Assembly: GCF_032598785.1 (NCBI RefSeq)
Contig: NZ_CP102984.1
Source: Terrisporobacter petrolearius
GTDB taxonomy: Bacteria; Bacillota; Clostridia; Peptostreptococcales; Peptostreptococcaceae
Direction: 5' to 3' (one strand)
DNA length: 64,000 nucleotides
The translations under genes were made by a program, and so were the position numbers. Below the pieces are notes generated by a model. The model was given only the letters and a program-made list of their open reading frames with translations, had not been told where the DNA came from and did not search any database. Every line of letters begins with the position of its first letter. Position 1 is the first letter of the stretch. Shown here in pieces: positions 25,270-33,424 of the stretch.

Positions 25270-26469
25270 GTGGGAGAGGTTATAATAGATTTTATACAAA
25301 CAATGGGGATTGTCAATATAACTTGGCAACAAATAGTAATGATAGTGGTATCCTGTATATTACTATACTTAGCCATAGCTAAAGGATTTGAACCGTTATT
25401 ATTAATTCCAATAGCATTTGGGATGTTACTATCAAACCTTCCATTATCAGGAGTTATGAATGAAGCAGTTTCTAAAATACAGCTTATATCACCACAAGGA
25501 GTAGACGCATTAAAGGAAGGTACATCGGCATATATAAATACAGAAACAACAGGTGGATTATTAAAATATCTATTTTTAGGTGATGAACTAGGGATATTTC
25601 CACCATTAATTTTCTTAGGAGTAGGAGCAATGACAGATTTTGCTCCACTAATTGCAAATCCTAAGAGTATATTATTAGGCGCGGCTGCACAATTTGGTAT
25701 ATTTACAACTTTTTTAGGTGCTTTAGTATTAGGATTTGGAGCACAAGCGGCAGCATCAATAGGTATAATAGGGGGGGCAGATGGACCAACTGCAATATAT
25801 TTAACTACTAAATTAGCTCCACACTTATTAGCACCAATAGCTGTTGCAGCATACTCTTATATGGCGTTAGTTCCAATAATTCAACCTCCAATAATGAGAG
25901 CTTTAACTACTAAAGAAGAAAGATGTATAGTTATGACTCAATCTAAACAAGTTTCGAAAAAAGCAAAAATAATATTTCCAATAGCAGTTACAATTGTTGT
26001 ATCATTATTGCTACCATCAGCTGCCACATTAATAGGTATGCTTATGTTTGGTAATTTACTTAAAGAATCTGGTGCTACAGATAGATTATCTGATACAGCA
26101 TCAAATGCATTAATGAATATAGTTACAATATTCTTAGGAGTATCAGTGGGAGCATCTGCAGAAGCAAGTATCTTCTTAAGTACTCAAACCCTTATGATAT
26201 TTGGACTTGGTGTATTGGCATTTGGTATAGGAACAGCAACAGGTGTATTATTTGCTAAATTAATGAACTTAATATGTAAGGAAAAAGTAAATCCATTAAT
26301 TGGTTCAGCAGGCGTATCAGCGGTGCCAATGGCAGCTAGAGTATCTCAAAAAGTTGCTCAAGAAGAATGCCCAGGAAACTTTATATTAATGCATGCTATG
26401 GGACCAAATGTTGCAGGAGTTATAGGTTCAGCAGTAGCAGCAGGTATTTTACTTAGTCTGTTTGGATAA
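25270..26469 (+). CDS. mmdB: Methylmalonyl-CoA decarboxylase beta subunit (Na+ pump)
   Basis: The 399-residue integral membrane protein of the OadB/MmdB/GcdB family has about nine helices. It decarboxylates carboxybiotin and moves Na+ outward. GIIGGADGPTAIYLT near residue 170 contains the conserved aspartate of the Na+ path, and GSAGVSAVPMAARVSQ near 340 holds the second polar site. Translation starts at GTG behind AGAAGGGGG. It is the last gene of the island, closed by a strong terminator, so decarboxylation energy is stored as a sodium gradient. Confidence 0.95.
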   Translation: MGEVIIDFIQTMGIVNITWQQIVMIVVSCILLYLAIAKGFEPLLLIPIAFGMLLSNLPLSGVMNEAVSKIQLISPQGVDALKEGTSAYINTETTGGLLKYLFLGDELGIFPPLIFLGVGAMTDFAPLIANPKSILLGAAAQFGIFTTFLGALVLGFGAQAAASIGIIGGADGPTAIYLTTKLAPHLLAPIAVAAYSYMALVPIIQPPIMRALTTKEERCIVMTQSKQVSKKAKIIFPIAVTIVVSLLLPSAATLIGMLMFGNLLKESGATDRLSDTASNALMNIVTIFLGVSVGASAEASIFLSTQTLMIFGLGVLAFGIGTATGVLFAKLMNLICKEKVNPLIGSAGVSAVPMAARVSQKVAQEECPGNFILMHAMGPNVAGVIGSAVAAGILLSLFG

Positions 26470-26479
26470 GAATAAAGAT

Positions 26480-26518
26480 TAAAAAAGTATCTTACAATTA
26501 CGTAAGATACTTTTTTAA
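26480..26518 (+). terminator. Terminator of the succinate-to-propionate operon
   Basis: AAAAAAGTATCTTAC pairs with GTAAGATACTTTTTT around a 5-6 base loop. It marks the end of the island. Confidence 0.93.
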
Positions 26519-26654
26519 TTTTTATATATTATAGACTAGGTTTAATAAGTCTTATAAAATAATTAGTAATTACAAAACATGGATATTTATTAGTTTATAA
26601 TTTTTATAATTTTATAAAAATTTTGAATCTATACATAAAAAAGGGGATTGAGAT

Positions 26655-27428
26655 ATGTATGAAATAATATTAGAACTAAGAAATTTAAAGAAGCAATTTG
26701 GAGGAAAAGAAGTATTAAAAGGTGTTGACCTTCAAGTAAAGAGAGGAGAAATTATTGGATATATAGGGGCTAATGGTGCAGGTAAGAGTACAACTGTGAA
26801 AATTATGCTGGGAATTGTAGATGGATATGAAGGAGATGTAATAATATTTGATAAAAATATTAAAAACACAAAAGGCGAGTATAAAAAGAAGATAGGATAT
26901 GTACCAGAAGTATCAGATGTATACGAAAGTTTAACTGCAATGGAATATTTAAATTTTATAGGTCAATTGTATGATTTAGGCCTGGATACATCAACAATAA
27001 AAGCAAAAGAACTTATGAGTTTATTTGGAATAGAAGATTATTTGAACACAAGGATTTCAACATTTTCCAAAGGTATGAGACAAAAATTAATACTTATTTC
27101 TAGTATTATTCATAATCCAGAGATATTATTTTTAGATGAACCATTAAGTGGGCTAGATGCTAATTCTGTAATGATTGTTAAGGAACTTCTTGAAATCTTC
27201 GCAAAGGAAGGAAAAACTATTTTTTATTCATCTCATATTATGGATGTGGTAGAGAAAATAAGTCATAGAATTGTTCTTCTTAATAATGGAAAAATAGTTG
27301 CTGATGGAAGTTTTAAAGAACTTAAAGAAAACTCTCATGAAGGATCATTGGAAGAAATATTTAATGAAATGACTGGATTTAACAATCACAAAGAAATTGC
27401 AGATAAAATTGCAATGGCAATTAAGTAG
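26655..27428 (+). CDS. ABC transporter ATP-binding protein (ABC-2 exporter type)
   Basis: The 257-residue ATPase has Walker A GANGAGKST, the signature-like FSKGMRQKL, Walker B ILFLDEPLSGLD and the H-loop SSHIMD. It is similar to the ATPases of ABC-2 exporters of the CcmA/YhaQ kind. AAAGGGGATTGAGAT precedes the ATG. The downstream gene encodes the matching permease, separated by nine bases or fewer. The substrate cannot be inferred; a short C-terminal extension after residue 225 is not distinctive. Confidence 0.9.
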   Translation: MYEIILELRNLKKQFGGKEVLKGVDLQVKRGEIIGYIGANGAGKSTTVKIMLGIVDGYEGDVIIFDKNIKNTKGEYKKKIGYVPEVSDVYESLTAMEYLNFIGQLYDLGLDTSTIKAKELMSLFGIEDYLNTRISTFSKGMRQKLILISSIIHNPEILFLDEPLSGLDANSVMIVKELLEIFAKEGKTIFYSSHIMDVVEKISHRIVLLNNGKIVADGSFKELKENSHEGSLEEIFNEMTGFNNHKEIADKIAMAIK

Positions 27429-27437
27429 GTGAATAAT

Positions 27438-29063
27438 ATGAAAGAATATAAATTTTTAAATATTTTAGATAAGTTTAAAGGCATATATACTAAAATGGGT
27501 GTAGATTATGAAAGCATGAGACTAATTTTAAGTATGAAATTGACTCTTGATAGTAGAAGAACATCTACAGTAATGCAAAACTCTAATAGTGGTGGTGATA
27601 AAGAGGACAAAAACTCATTTAATAAAGCGTTAATCATGTATGCAATTATGGGAATTTTCATTGGAATAATAACAATGTTTACGTTTAATATTATGTATAC
27701 GTATACTATAGTTTTTGGTATGTTTATGTTTTTTATATTAACAATTTTCATATCAGATTTTTCAAGTGTTCTCTTGGATGTAAGAGACAAGAATATAATA
27801 GGGACTAAAGGTGTCGACAATAAGACAATTAACGCAGCTAAGTTAACTCATATATGCTATTATATTTTTCTGACTTCATTAGCATTGTCTTGGCTTGCGA
27901 TTATAGGTTCATTTAAATCAGGTATTTTAATAGGCGTTATTTTCATATTAGAATTAATTGTAATAGATATATTTATGGTTGTAATAACAGCCCTATTATA
28001 TCTTCTGATTTTAAAATTTTTTGACGGGGAAAAAGTTAAAGACATAATAAACTTTGTTCAAATAGGATTAACAATAATAATGACCATAAGTTATCAATTT
28101 TTAGGTAGAATGTTTGATATAGTAGATATAAATATAGTATACAAAAGTAACATATGGAATTTGATTTTACCGCCAATGTGGTTTGCATCACCTTTACATG
28201 CAATTGATGGTGGGAAAATTAACGAAATAATAATTATTTTAATTGTATTAGCTTTAATTGTACCGGTTATAGCTATTAGTTTATATATAAAAAATACATC
28301 TAAATTTGAAGATTCTCTTTCAAAATTAAATATTGTAAAAGATAGTGAAAAAGAAAAGAAACACGGACTATTTTATAGAATTGGAAAATGGACATGCAGA
28401 AATAATGAAGAAAAAGCAGTTTATGATCTTTCTTCTTCTATAATAAAAAGAGAAAGGGAATTTAAACTTATGACATATCCTAGCTTAGGTTTTAATATTG
28501 TATTTCCATTATTATTTATATTTATGTATTCAATGGACTCCATAAATGAAATAAAAAATATATCTTTACATATGTCATTAAATATTTATTGGTTTATTTT
28601 TATGGTTCCAACCTTATTAATGACATTACAATATTCTAATGATTATAAAGCAGCGTGGATTTATGAAACAGCTTATATAAGTGATAAGTCAAATGTATAT
28701 AAAGGTGCATATAAAGCGTTATTAGCCAATATATTATTGCCATTATATTTATTCGAAAGCATTATTTTCATAGTTATTTTTGGGATTAAAGTATTGCCAA
28801 TTTTAATTACTGCCTTTGTGTTTTTATTAGTTTTCATAGTTATTGAACACATGTTAGGAAAAAATACTTTACCTTTTACACTAAAATTTGGAGACGTAAA
28901 TAAAAGTCAAAACTTACTCAATACTTTATTAGGAATGGTTATTTTATGTGTAGGAGCAGGAATAAATTATTTGACATTATCTAATGTATATGCCTTAGTA
29001 GCATATAGCACAATTTTAATGGTTGTTGCATTTATTCTGTGGAGTAAATGTATTAAAGCTTAG
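27438..29063 (+). CDS. ABC-2 type permease, large
   Basis: The ~541-residue membrane protein has a cytoplasmic N-terminus of about 60 residues and roughly twelve hydrophobic helices, partner of the ATPase directly upstream. I place the start at the ATG at 27438 (MKEYKFLN), because AGGTG lies six bases before it; a GTG at 27429 directly after the upstream stop is the alternative. A soluble loop around residues 300-340 separates the two halves. It does not resemble the BceB/FtsX class. Substrate unknown. Confidence 0.8.
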   Translation: MKEYKFLNILDKFKGIYTKMGVDYESMRLILSMKLTLDSRRTSTVMQNSNSGGDKEDKNSFNKALIMYAIMGIFIGIITMFTFNIMYTYTIVFGMFMFFILTIFISDFSSVLLDVRDKNIIGTKGVDNKTINAAKLTHICYYIFLTSLALSWLAIIGSFKSGILIGVIFILELIVIDIFMVVITALLYLLILKFFDGEKVKDIINFVQIGLTIIMTISYQFLGRMFDIVDINIVYKSNIWNLILPPMWFASPLHAIDGGKINEIIIILIVLALIVPVIAISLYIKNTSKFEDSLSKLNIVKDSEKEKKHGLFYRIGKWTCRNNEEKAVYDLSSSIIKREREFKLMTYPSLGFNIVFPLLFIFMYSMDSINEIKNISLHMSLNIYWFIFMVPTLLMTLQYSNDYKAAWIYETAYISDKSNVYKGAYKALLANILLPLYLFESIIFIVIFGIKVLPILITAFVFLLVFIVIEHMLGKNTLPFTLKFGDVNKSQNLLNTLLGMVILCVGAGINYLTLSNVYALVAYSTILMVVAFILWSKCIKA

Positions 29064-29072
29064 AATTTGTAT

Positions 29073-29129
29073 AAATAAAGAAGTAAGGAATTAGTATTTT
29101 ACTACTTTCTATTGCTTCTTTATTTTTTT
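29073..29129 (+). terminator. Terminator of the ABC-2 operon
   Basis: AAATAAAGAAG pairs with CTTCTTTATTT across a ~31-base loop, followed by a T-run. The long loop makes it weaker than its neighbours. Confidence 0.7.
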
Positions 29130-29176
29130 ACAAAAACATGAAAAATAAACTTATAATATAGTTATTAGGAATAAAG

Positions 29177-30310
29177 GTGGTGATGGTAATAAAAAAGTTC
29201 AGAATTATATCTATTTCTCTGTTAATACTAGGAATATTACTTAATGTAATTACAAAAAAGATGCCCAATTTAGTGGACAAATATTATTCTAATGGAATTA
29301 ACATGTACTCTGCAAAATTCATGAGTAAAATTTTTAGTATTTTTCCTTTTTCGTTATTTGAAATTCTAATTTATATTGTAGTATTATTTATTCTAATATT
29401 TTTGATTTACTCAATTTATTTTATACTTAAAAATCCTAAAAGTACTTTTGTTTACTTAAAAAATTCAATATTAAATATAATATCCATAGTAGGTATAGTT
29501 TATTTTCTTTTCCTTGTATTGTGGGGAATAAATTACAATCGTATGGATTTGAAAGATTCTTTAATTGCGGATTATAATATAAGTCACAATGAAAATATTA
29601 AAGATGTTAATTATGATGAAGATGATTTAGTAAGTCTATATAGCTTTTTAGTTGAAAAATGTAATTATACTAGACAGAAAGTTTTTGAAGATAATAAAAA
29701 TGTAATGAAATGTAATACAAATCGCAAAGAAGTTTTGAAAAGAGCTAATAATGGATATGAAAATGTTAATATCTTAAATTTAAATAAAAGGGGAAGTTAT
29801 GCCCATGCAAAACCAATAATGAACTCAAATTTATTATGTTATACGGGAATAACAGGAATTTACTCACCTTTTACAGGAGAAGCAAATGTAAATATTGCTG
29901 CACCAGATATTTATATCCCCTTTACCACATTACATGAAATGGCTCATCAAAGGGGATATGGAAGTGAAGATGAGTGCAACTTTTTAGCTTATATAGCCTG
30001 TATAAATAATGAGGAGTTTGATTTTCAATATTCAGGATATATATTAGCTCTCAAATACACGGCATCAGCTCTTGCAAAAGTAGATTATGATAAATTTAAA
30101 GAGTTAAGTAGAAATTTATCTAAATCAGTAAAAAATGACCTAAATAATAGTAGTGAATTTTGGAGTAAATATGAAGGAAAAGTAAATGAAGTATCAGACA
30201 AAATGAATAATAATTATTTAAAAGCTAATGGAGTAAAAGAAGGAACAGATAGTTATGGTAAAGTAGTAAATTTATTTTTAATATACTACAGTTTATATGG
30301 ATTTGATTAA
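29177..30310 (+). CDS. DUF3810 membrane protein with zinc-peptidase-like HExxH motif
   Basis: The ~377-residue protein has three membrane helices in the first 120 residues, followed by a soluble domain containing LHEMAHQRGYGSEDECNFLA. The HEMAH at about 253-257 plus the downstream Glu (GSEDE) give a gluzincin-like zinc site, which suggests peptidase activity outside or at the membrane. The function of DUF3810 is not established. The start is ambiguous: GTG at 29177 fits TTAGGA at six bases, whereas the ATG at 29183 sits too close to AAAGGTGG. It is a single-gene unit before a large palindromic terminator. Confidence 0.78.
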   Translation: MVMVIKKFRIISISLLILGILLNVITKKMPNLVDKYYSNGINMYSAKFMSKIFSIFPFSLFEILIYIVVLFILIFLIYSIYFILKNPKSTFVYLKNSILNIISIVGIVYFLFLVLWGINYNRMDLKDSLIADYNISHNENIKDVNYDEDDLVSLYSFLVEKCNYTRQKVFEDNKNVMKCNTNRKEVLKRANNGYENVNILNLNKRGSYAHAKPIMNSNLLCYTGITGIYSPFTGEANVNIAAPDIYIPFTTLHEMAHQRGYGSEDECNFLAYIACINNEEFDFQYSGYILALKYTASALAKVDYDKFKELSRNLSKSVKNDLNNSSEFWSKYEGKVNEVSDKMNNNYLKANGVKEGTDSYGKVVNLFLIYYSLYGFD

Positions 30311-30402
30311 AAATAGATATAGATTAGTTAATAAAAAATTAATATTTCACCATCATATGTTATATTTGATTATGTTTTAAAACAGGTTAATAAACAAAGT
30401 AA

Positions 30403-30451
30403 TTAAATAATATAAAGAGCTCATAAAATATGAGCTCTTTATATTATTTAA
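30403..30451. terminator. Perfect 23-bp-stem hairpin between convergent genes
   Basis: The arms 30403-30425 and 30429-30451 are exact reverse complements around AAA. Its position between converging genes fits a bidirectional terminator; the stop codon of the minus-strand gene lies within it. A classical long T-run is lacking. Confidence 0.75.
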
Positions 30452-30701
30452 TAGAATTAATTTTTATGGAATCTAGAGAATTTGAAGAACTTACAATAGC
30501 CTCTCCTTTAATTTCAATATCGTAATTGCATAGTGGATTTTTACAAATTAAATAAATTAAAAATTCATAGGAATTCTCAAGAGATCTGCTTTTATTATCG
30601 TTTTTTTTCAAATCTTCAAGCTTAAAGTCATATGAATATGTATGATTGCATTTAGGACACTTAATATTACAATTATGATTTATGGTATTTTTATAATTCA
30701 A
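30444..30701 (-). CDS. Small zinc-ribbon protein of unknown function
   Basis: The ~85-residue protein has CPKC near its start and CKNPLC about 35 residues later, two pairs that could bind one zinc ion. I set the start at TTG (30701), because GGAGGTG lies seven bases ahead; no ATG is available, and a farther TTG at 30716 overlaps the ribosome site. It has no membrane segment. I do not recognise a named family. It stands alone between a convergent gene and a divergent operon. Confidence 0.6.
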   Translation of the reverse strand: MNYKNTINHNCNIKCPKCNHTYSYDFKLEDLKKNDNKSRSLENSYEFLIYLICKNPLCNYDIEIKGEAIVSSSNSLDSIKINSIK

Positions 30702-30881
30702 GAAATACACCTCCAATTATTTTAAATAGTTTTATTTATTATTTACATAAAAACAATAAAATAAGCTAAATATTATCTAAAATCAAATCTTAAGAATATA
30801 CAAATTGAAAGAAAAATAATAGAATGGATTATAATTAATATATAATAATATTGATTTGAAGATGAAAAAAAGGGGGATATA

Positions 30882-31559
30882 ATGATGGATATTTTTATAA
30901 TAGAAGATGATAAGGCTCTAAGTAGAGAAATTAGCTTAACTTTGGGTAAGTGGGGATACAGTGCTTGTGAGGTAAATGATTTTGAAAATATAACAGATGA
31001 GGTATTACAATGTAATCCAAAATTAATTTTAATGGATGTTAATTTACCTTGTTATGATGGATTTTATTGGTGTTTACAAATTAGAAACTTTATGAAAGTA
31101 CCAATAATATTTATTTCTTCTAGAGATAATGATATGGATATAATCATGTCTATAAATATGGGAGGAGATGACTATATTACTAAACCTTTTTCGCCACAAA
31201 TTTTAGTTGCCAAAATTCAAGCCATACTTAGAAGAACTTACTCTTATAATAATGATTTAAAAAGCGAGATAATAAAATTTAAAGATATAACACTGAATAT
31301 AGTTGATGGAAAGATATACTTTAAAGATGAAAATGCCGAACTGACTAAAAATGAGTTGAAAATAATGAAAATATTAATGGAAAATCAAGAAAAAATCGTA
31401 AGTAGAGATGAAATAATAGAAGAACTTTGGGATACAGATGAATTTATAAGTGAAAATACTTTAACAGTAAATGTTAATAGATTGCGAAAGAAGTTAGACT
31501 CCATAGGACTAAATGATTTTATAGAAACTAAAAAAGGACAAGGATATATAATAAAATGA
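30882..31559 (+). CDS. OmpR-family response regulator of a Bce-type peptide-resistance module
   Basis: The 225-residue regulator has a receiver domain with phospho-acceptor D52 in LILMDVNLP and K-containing ITKPFSP, followed by a winged-helix output domain from about 130. AAAGGGGGATATA precedes the paired ATG codons. Its stop overlaps the kinase start by four bases. With the BceS-like kinase and BceAB-like ABC transporter behind it, it fits the BceRSAB pattern of bacitracin/lantibiotic sensing and detoxification. The actual peptide is not known. Confidence 0.9.
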   Translation: MMDIFIIEDDKALSREISLTLGKWGYSACEVNDFENITDEVLQCNPKLILMDVNLPCYDGFYWCLQIRNFMKVPIIFISSRDNDMDIIMSINMGGDDYITKPFSPQILVAKIQAILRRTYSYNNDLKSEIIKFKDITLNIVDGKIYFKDENAELTKNELKIMKILMENQEKIVSRDEIIEELWDTDEFISENTLTVNVNRLRKKLDSIGLNDFIETKKGQGYIIK

Positions 31560-32566
31560 GTTTACGAAATTATTTAAGAGAAGTAAAAGTATTTTTAATT
31601 TTAATAATTTTAATAATGTTAATAGTTGATGTTACTATGATACTAGATCCTAATTTAAGTAATAGTATTGATACTTTAATTTATATTAATATTTTATCAA
31701 TTTTAGCTGTGGTAATTTTCACTTTTATTGGTTATGGAAATTATAAGAAAAAAACAAAAAAAATCATAAATTCAATACATAATTTAAGAGAAGAATATGA
31801 TGATTTGGAAAGGGATTATATTTATAAGAATGTAAAACATCTAATTGAAGAGAATGAGGAAGAAGTAGATAGTTTAAGAAATGAATTAGAGGATATAAAC
31901 GATTACATGACAAACTGGATTCATGAAGTGAAGATTCCAATTTCAGTTCTTCAAATAATAGGAAAAAGAGTAAATGAAATTGATGATAGTAGGGAATTAT
32001 CTAAGCAAATTAATAGTGAAGTCAGCCGTATAGATAAATTAGTGGAACAAGCAATGTATTCAAGTCGAGCAGGAAACTATAATTCAGACTTTATAATAAA
32101 TGAAGTGAACTTGGAACAAGTAGTAAAAGAAGTAATAAAGAAAAATAAATATCAATTTATATATAATAAAATAGATTTGCAAGTTAATCAGTTAAATAAA
32201 AATGTTCTTACTGATAAAAAGTGGATTACTCATATAATTGAGCTAATAATTGATAATGCAATCAAGTATAGCCATATAGGAGGAAAAATAGAAATTTATT
32301 TGAAGGAAAATAAAAAAGGATGTGAACTTCATATAAAAGACTATGGTATGGGAATTGTACCTCAAGATATAGAAAGAATATTTGACAAAGGATTTACTGG
32401 AGAAAATGGAAGAAAGAAAACAAAATCAACGGGTATGGGACTTTATATTTCAAAGAAAATCTTAAATAAATTAAGTCACCACATAAACGTAATATCAACG
32501 CCAAATGAATTTTGTGATGTATATATTACTTTCTATAACTTATCAGATTACTTCAATGTGACATAA
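31556..32566 (+). CDS. Intramembrane-sensing histidine kinase, BceS-like
   Basis: The 336-residue protein has two membrane helices in the first ~65 residues with almost no extracellular loop, then a linker and the phosphorylation site H123 in NWIHEVKIPISVL, typical of BceS kinases. The ATPase domain shows IIDNAIKYSHIGGK, DYGMGI and STGMGLYIS. Such kinases do not sense the peptide themselves but read the activity of the BceAB transporter. A palindrome overlaps its last codons. Confidence 0.9.
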   Translation: MSLRNYLREVKVFLILIILIMLIVDVTMILDPNLSNSIDTLIYINILSILAVVIFTFIGYGNYKKKTKKIINSIHNLREEYDDLERDYIYKNVKHLIEENEEEVDSLRNELEDINDYMTNWIHEVKIPISVLQIIGKRVNEIDDSRELSKQINSEVSRIDKLVEQAMYSSRAGNYNSDFIINEVNLEQVVKEVIKKNKYQFIYNKIDLQVNQLNKNVLTDKKWITHIIELIIDNAIKYSHIGGKIEIYLKENKKGCELHIKDYGMGIVPQDIERIFDKGFTGENGRKKTKSTGMGLYISKKILNKLSHHINVISTPNEFCDVYITFYNLSDYFNVT

Positions 32567-32574
32567 ATGACACA
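32557..32574. promoter_or_regulatory. Palindromic operator candidate before the BceAB-like genes
   Basis: TGTGACAT and ATGACACA form an 18-base near-palindrome with one mismatch per arm. It overlaps the kinase stop codon and lies about 95 bases before the ABC ATPase start. Binding by the upstream response regulator is plausible. Confidence 0.5.
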
Positions 32575-32668
32575 TATTATCTCCAAAGTGTTAGGTTAAG
32601 AGATGGAAGCAAATATCTGAAACTTATAAAATATAAGTATAATAAATATTAGAAATTTGGAGGGTAAT

Positions 32669-33424
32669 ATGTTAAAAACTATTAATTTGAAAAAAGATAT
32701 TAAAAATAATAAAAATACATTTAAGATTTTAAAAGATATTAATTTAGACGTTAAAGAAGGCGAATTTTTATCTATAATGGGACCTTCTGGAGCAGGAAAA
32801 ACTACTTTGCTAAATATTTTATCAACAGTAGATAAACCTACATCAGGAAATGTATATTATGAAAATAAAGATATAAGTAAAATGAATAATAAAGAGCTAT
32901 CTAAATTTAGAAGAGATAATATTGGCTTTATTTTTCAGGATTATAATTTATTAGATAGCATGAGTGTGGAGGATAATATAGCCCTACCTCTTGTAATTGG
33001 TAATGAAAAACAAAATAAAACAAAAGAAGAAGTTATGAGACTTGCTAAATTTTTTGGAATAGAAGCTCATCTAAAAAAATATCCTTATGAATTATCTGGA
33101 GGACAAAAACAAAGAGCAGCAGCAGCTAGAGCACTTATAACATCACCAAAAATAATTTTTGCTGATGAGCCAACAGGAGCACTAGATTCAAAATCATCAT
33201 CAGAGTTATTAAACTGTTTAAGAGACATGAATGAAAAATTTAATGTGACAGTTATTATGGTTACACATGATCCATTTAGTGCAAGTTATTCTAAAAAAGT
33301 TGTCTTCATGAAAGATGGAAAGTTAAACGCTAGAATAGATAGTTCAGGAAATAGAAAAGAATTCTACAATAGTATAATGAATTTACTTACTTCCATGGGA
33401 GGTGAAGTAAATGAACTTCTTTAA
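32669..33424 (+). CDS. ABC transporter ATP-binding protein, BceA-like
   Basis: The ~251-residue ATPase of the MacB/BceA class has Walker A GPSGAGKTT, the Q-loop FIFQDYNLLDSMSVEDN, signature LSGGQKQRAAAARAL, Walker B IIFADEPTGALDSKSS and the H-loop THD. The ATG at 32669 is chosen because TTGGAGGG lies just ahead. It overlaps the following permease gene by 14 bases. It powers removal of cell-wall-active peptides from their lipid targets, by family analogy. Confidence 0.92.
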   Translation: MLKTINLKKDIKNNKNTFKILKDINLDVKEGEFLSIMGPSGAGKTTLLNILSTVDKPTSGNVYYENKDISKMNNKELSKFRRDNIGFIFQDYNLLDSMSVEDNIALPLVIGNEKQNKTKEEVMRLAKFFGIEAHLKKYPYELSGGQKQRAAAARALITSPKIIFADEPTGALDSKSSSELLNCLRDMNEKFNVTVIMVTHDPFSASYSKKVVFMKDGKLNARIDSSGNRKEFYNSIMNLLTSMGGEVNELL

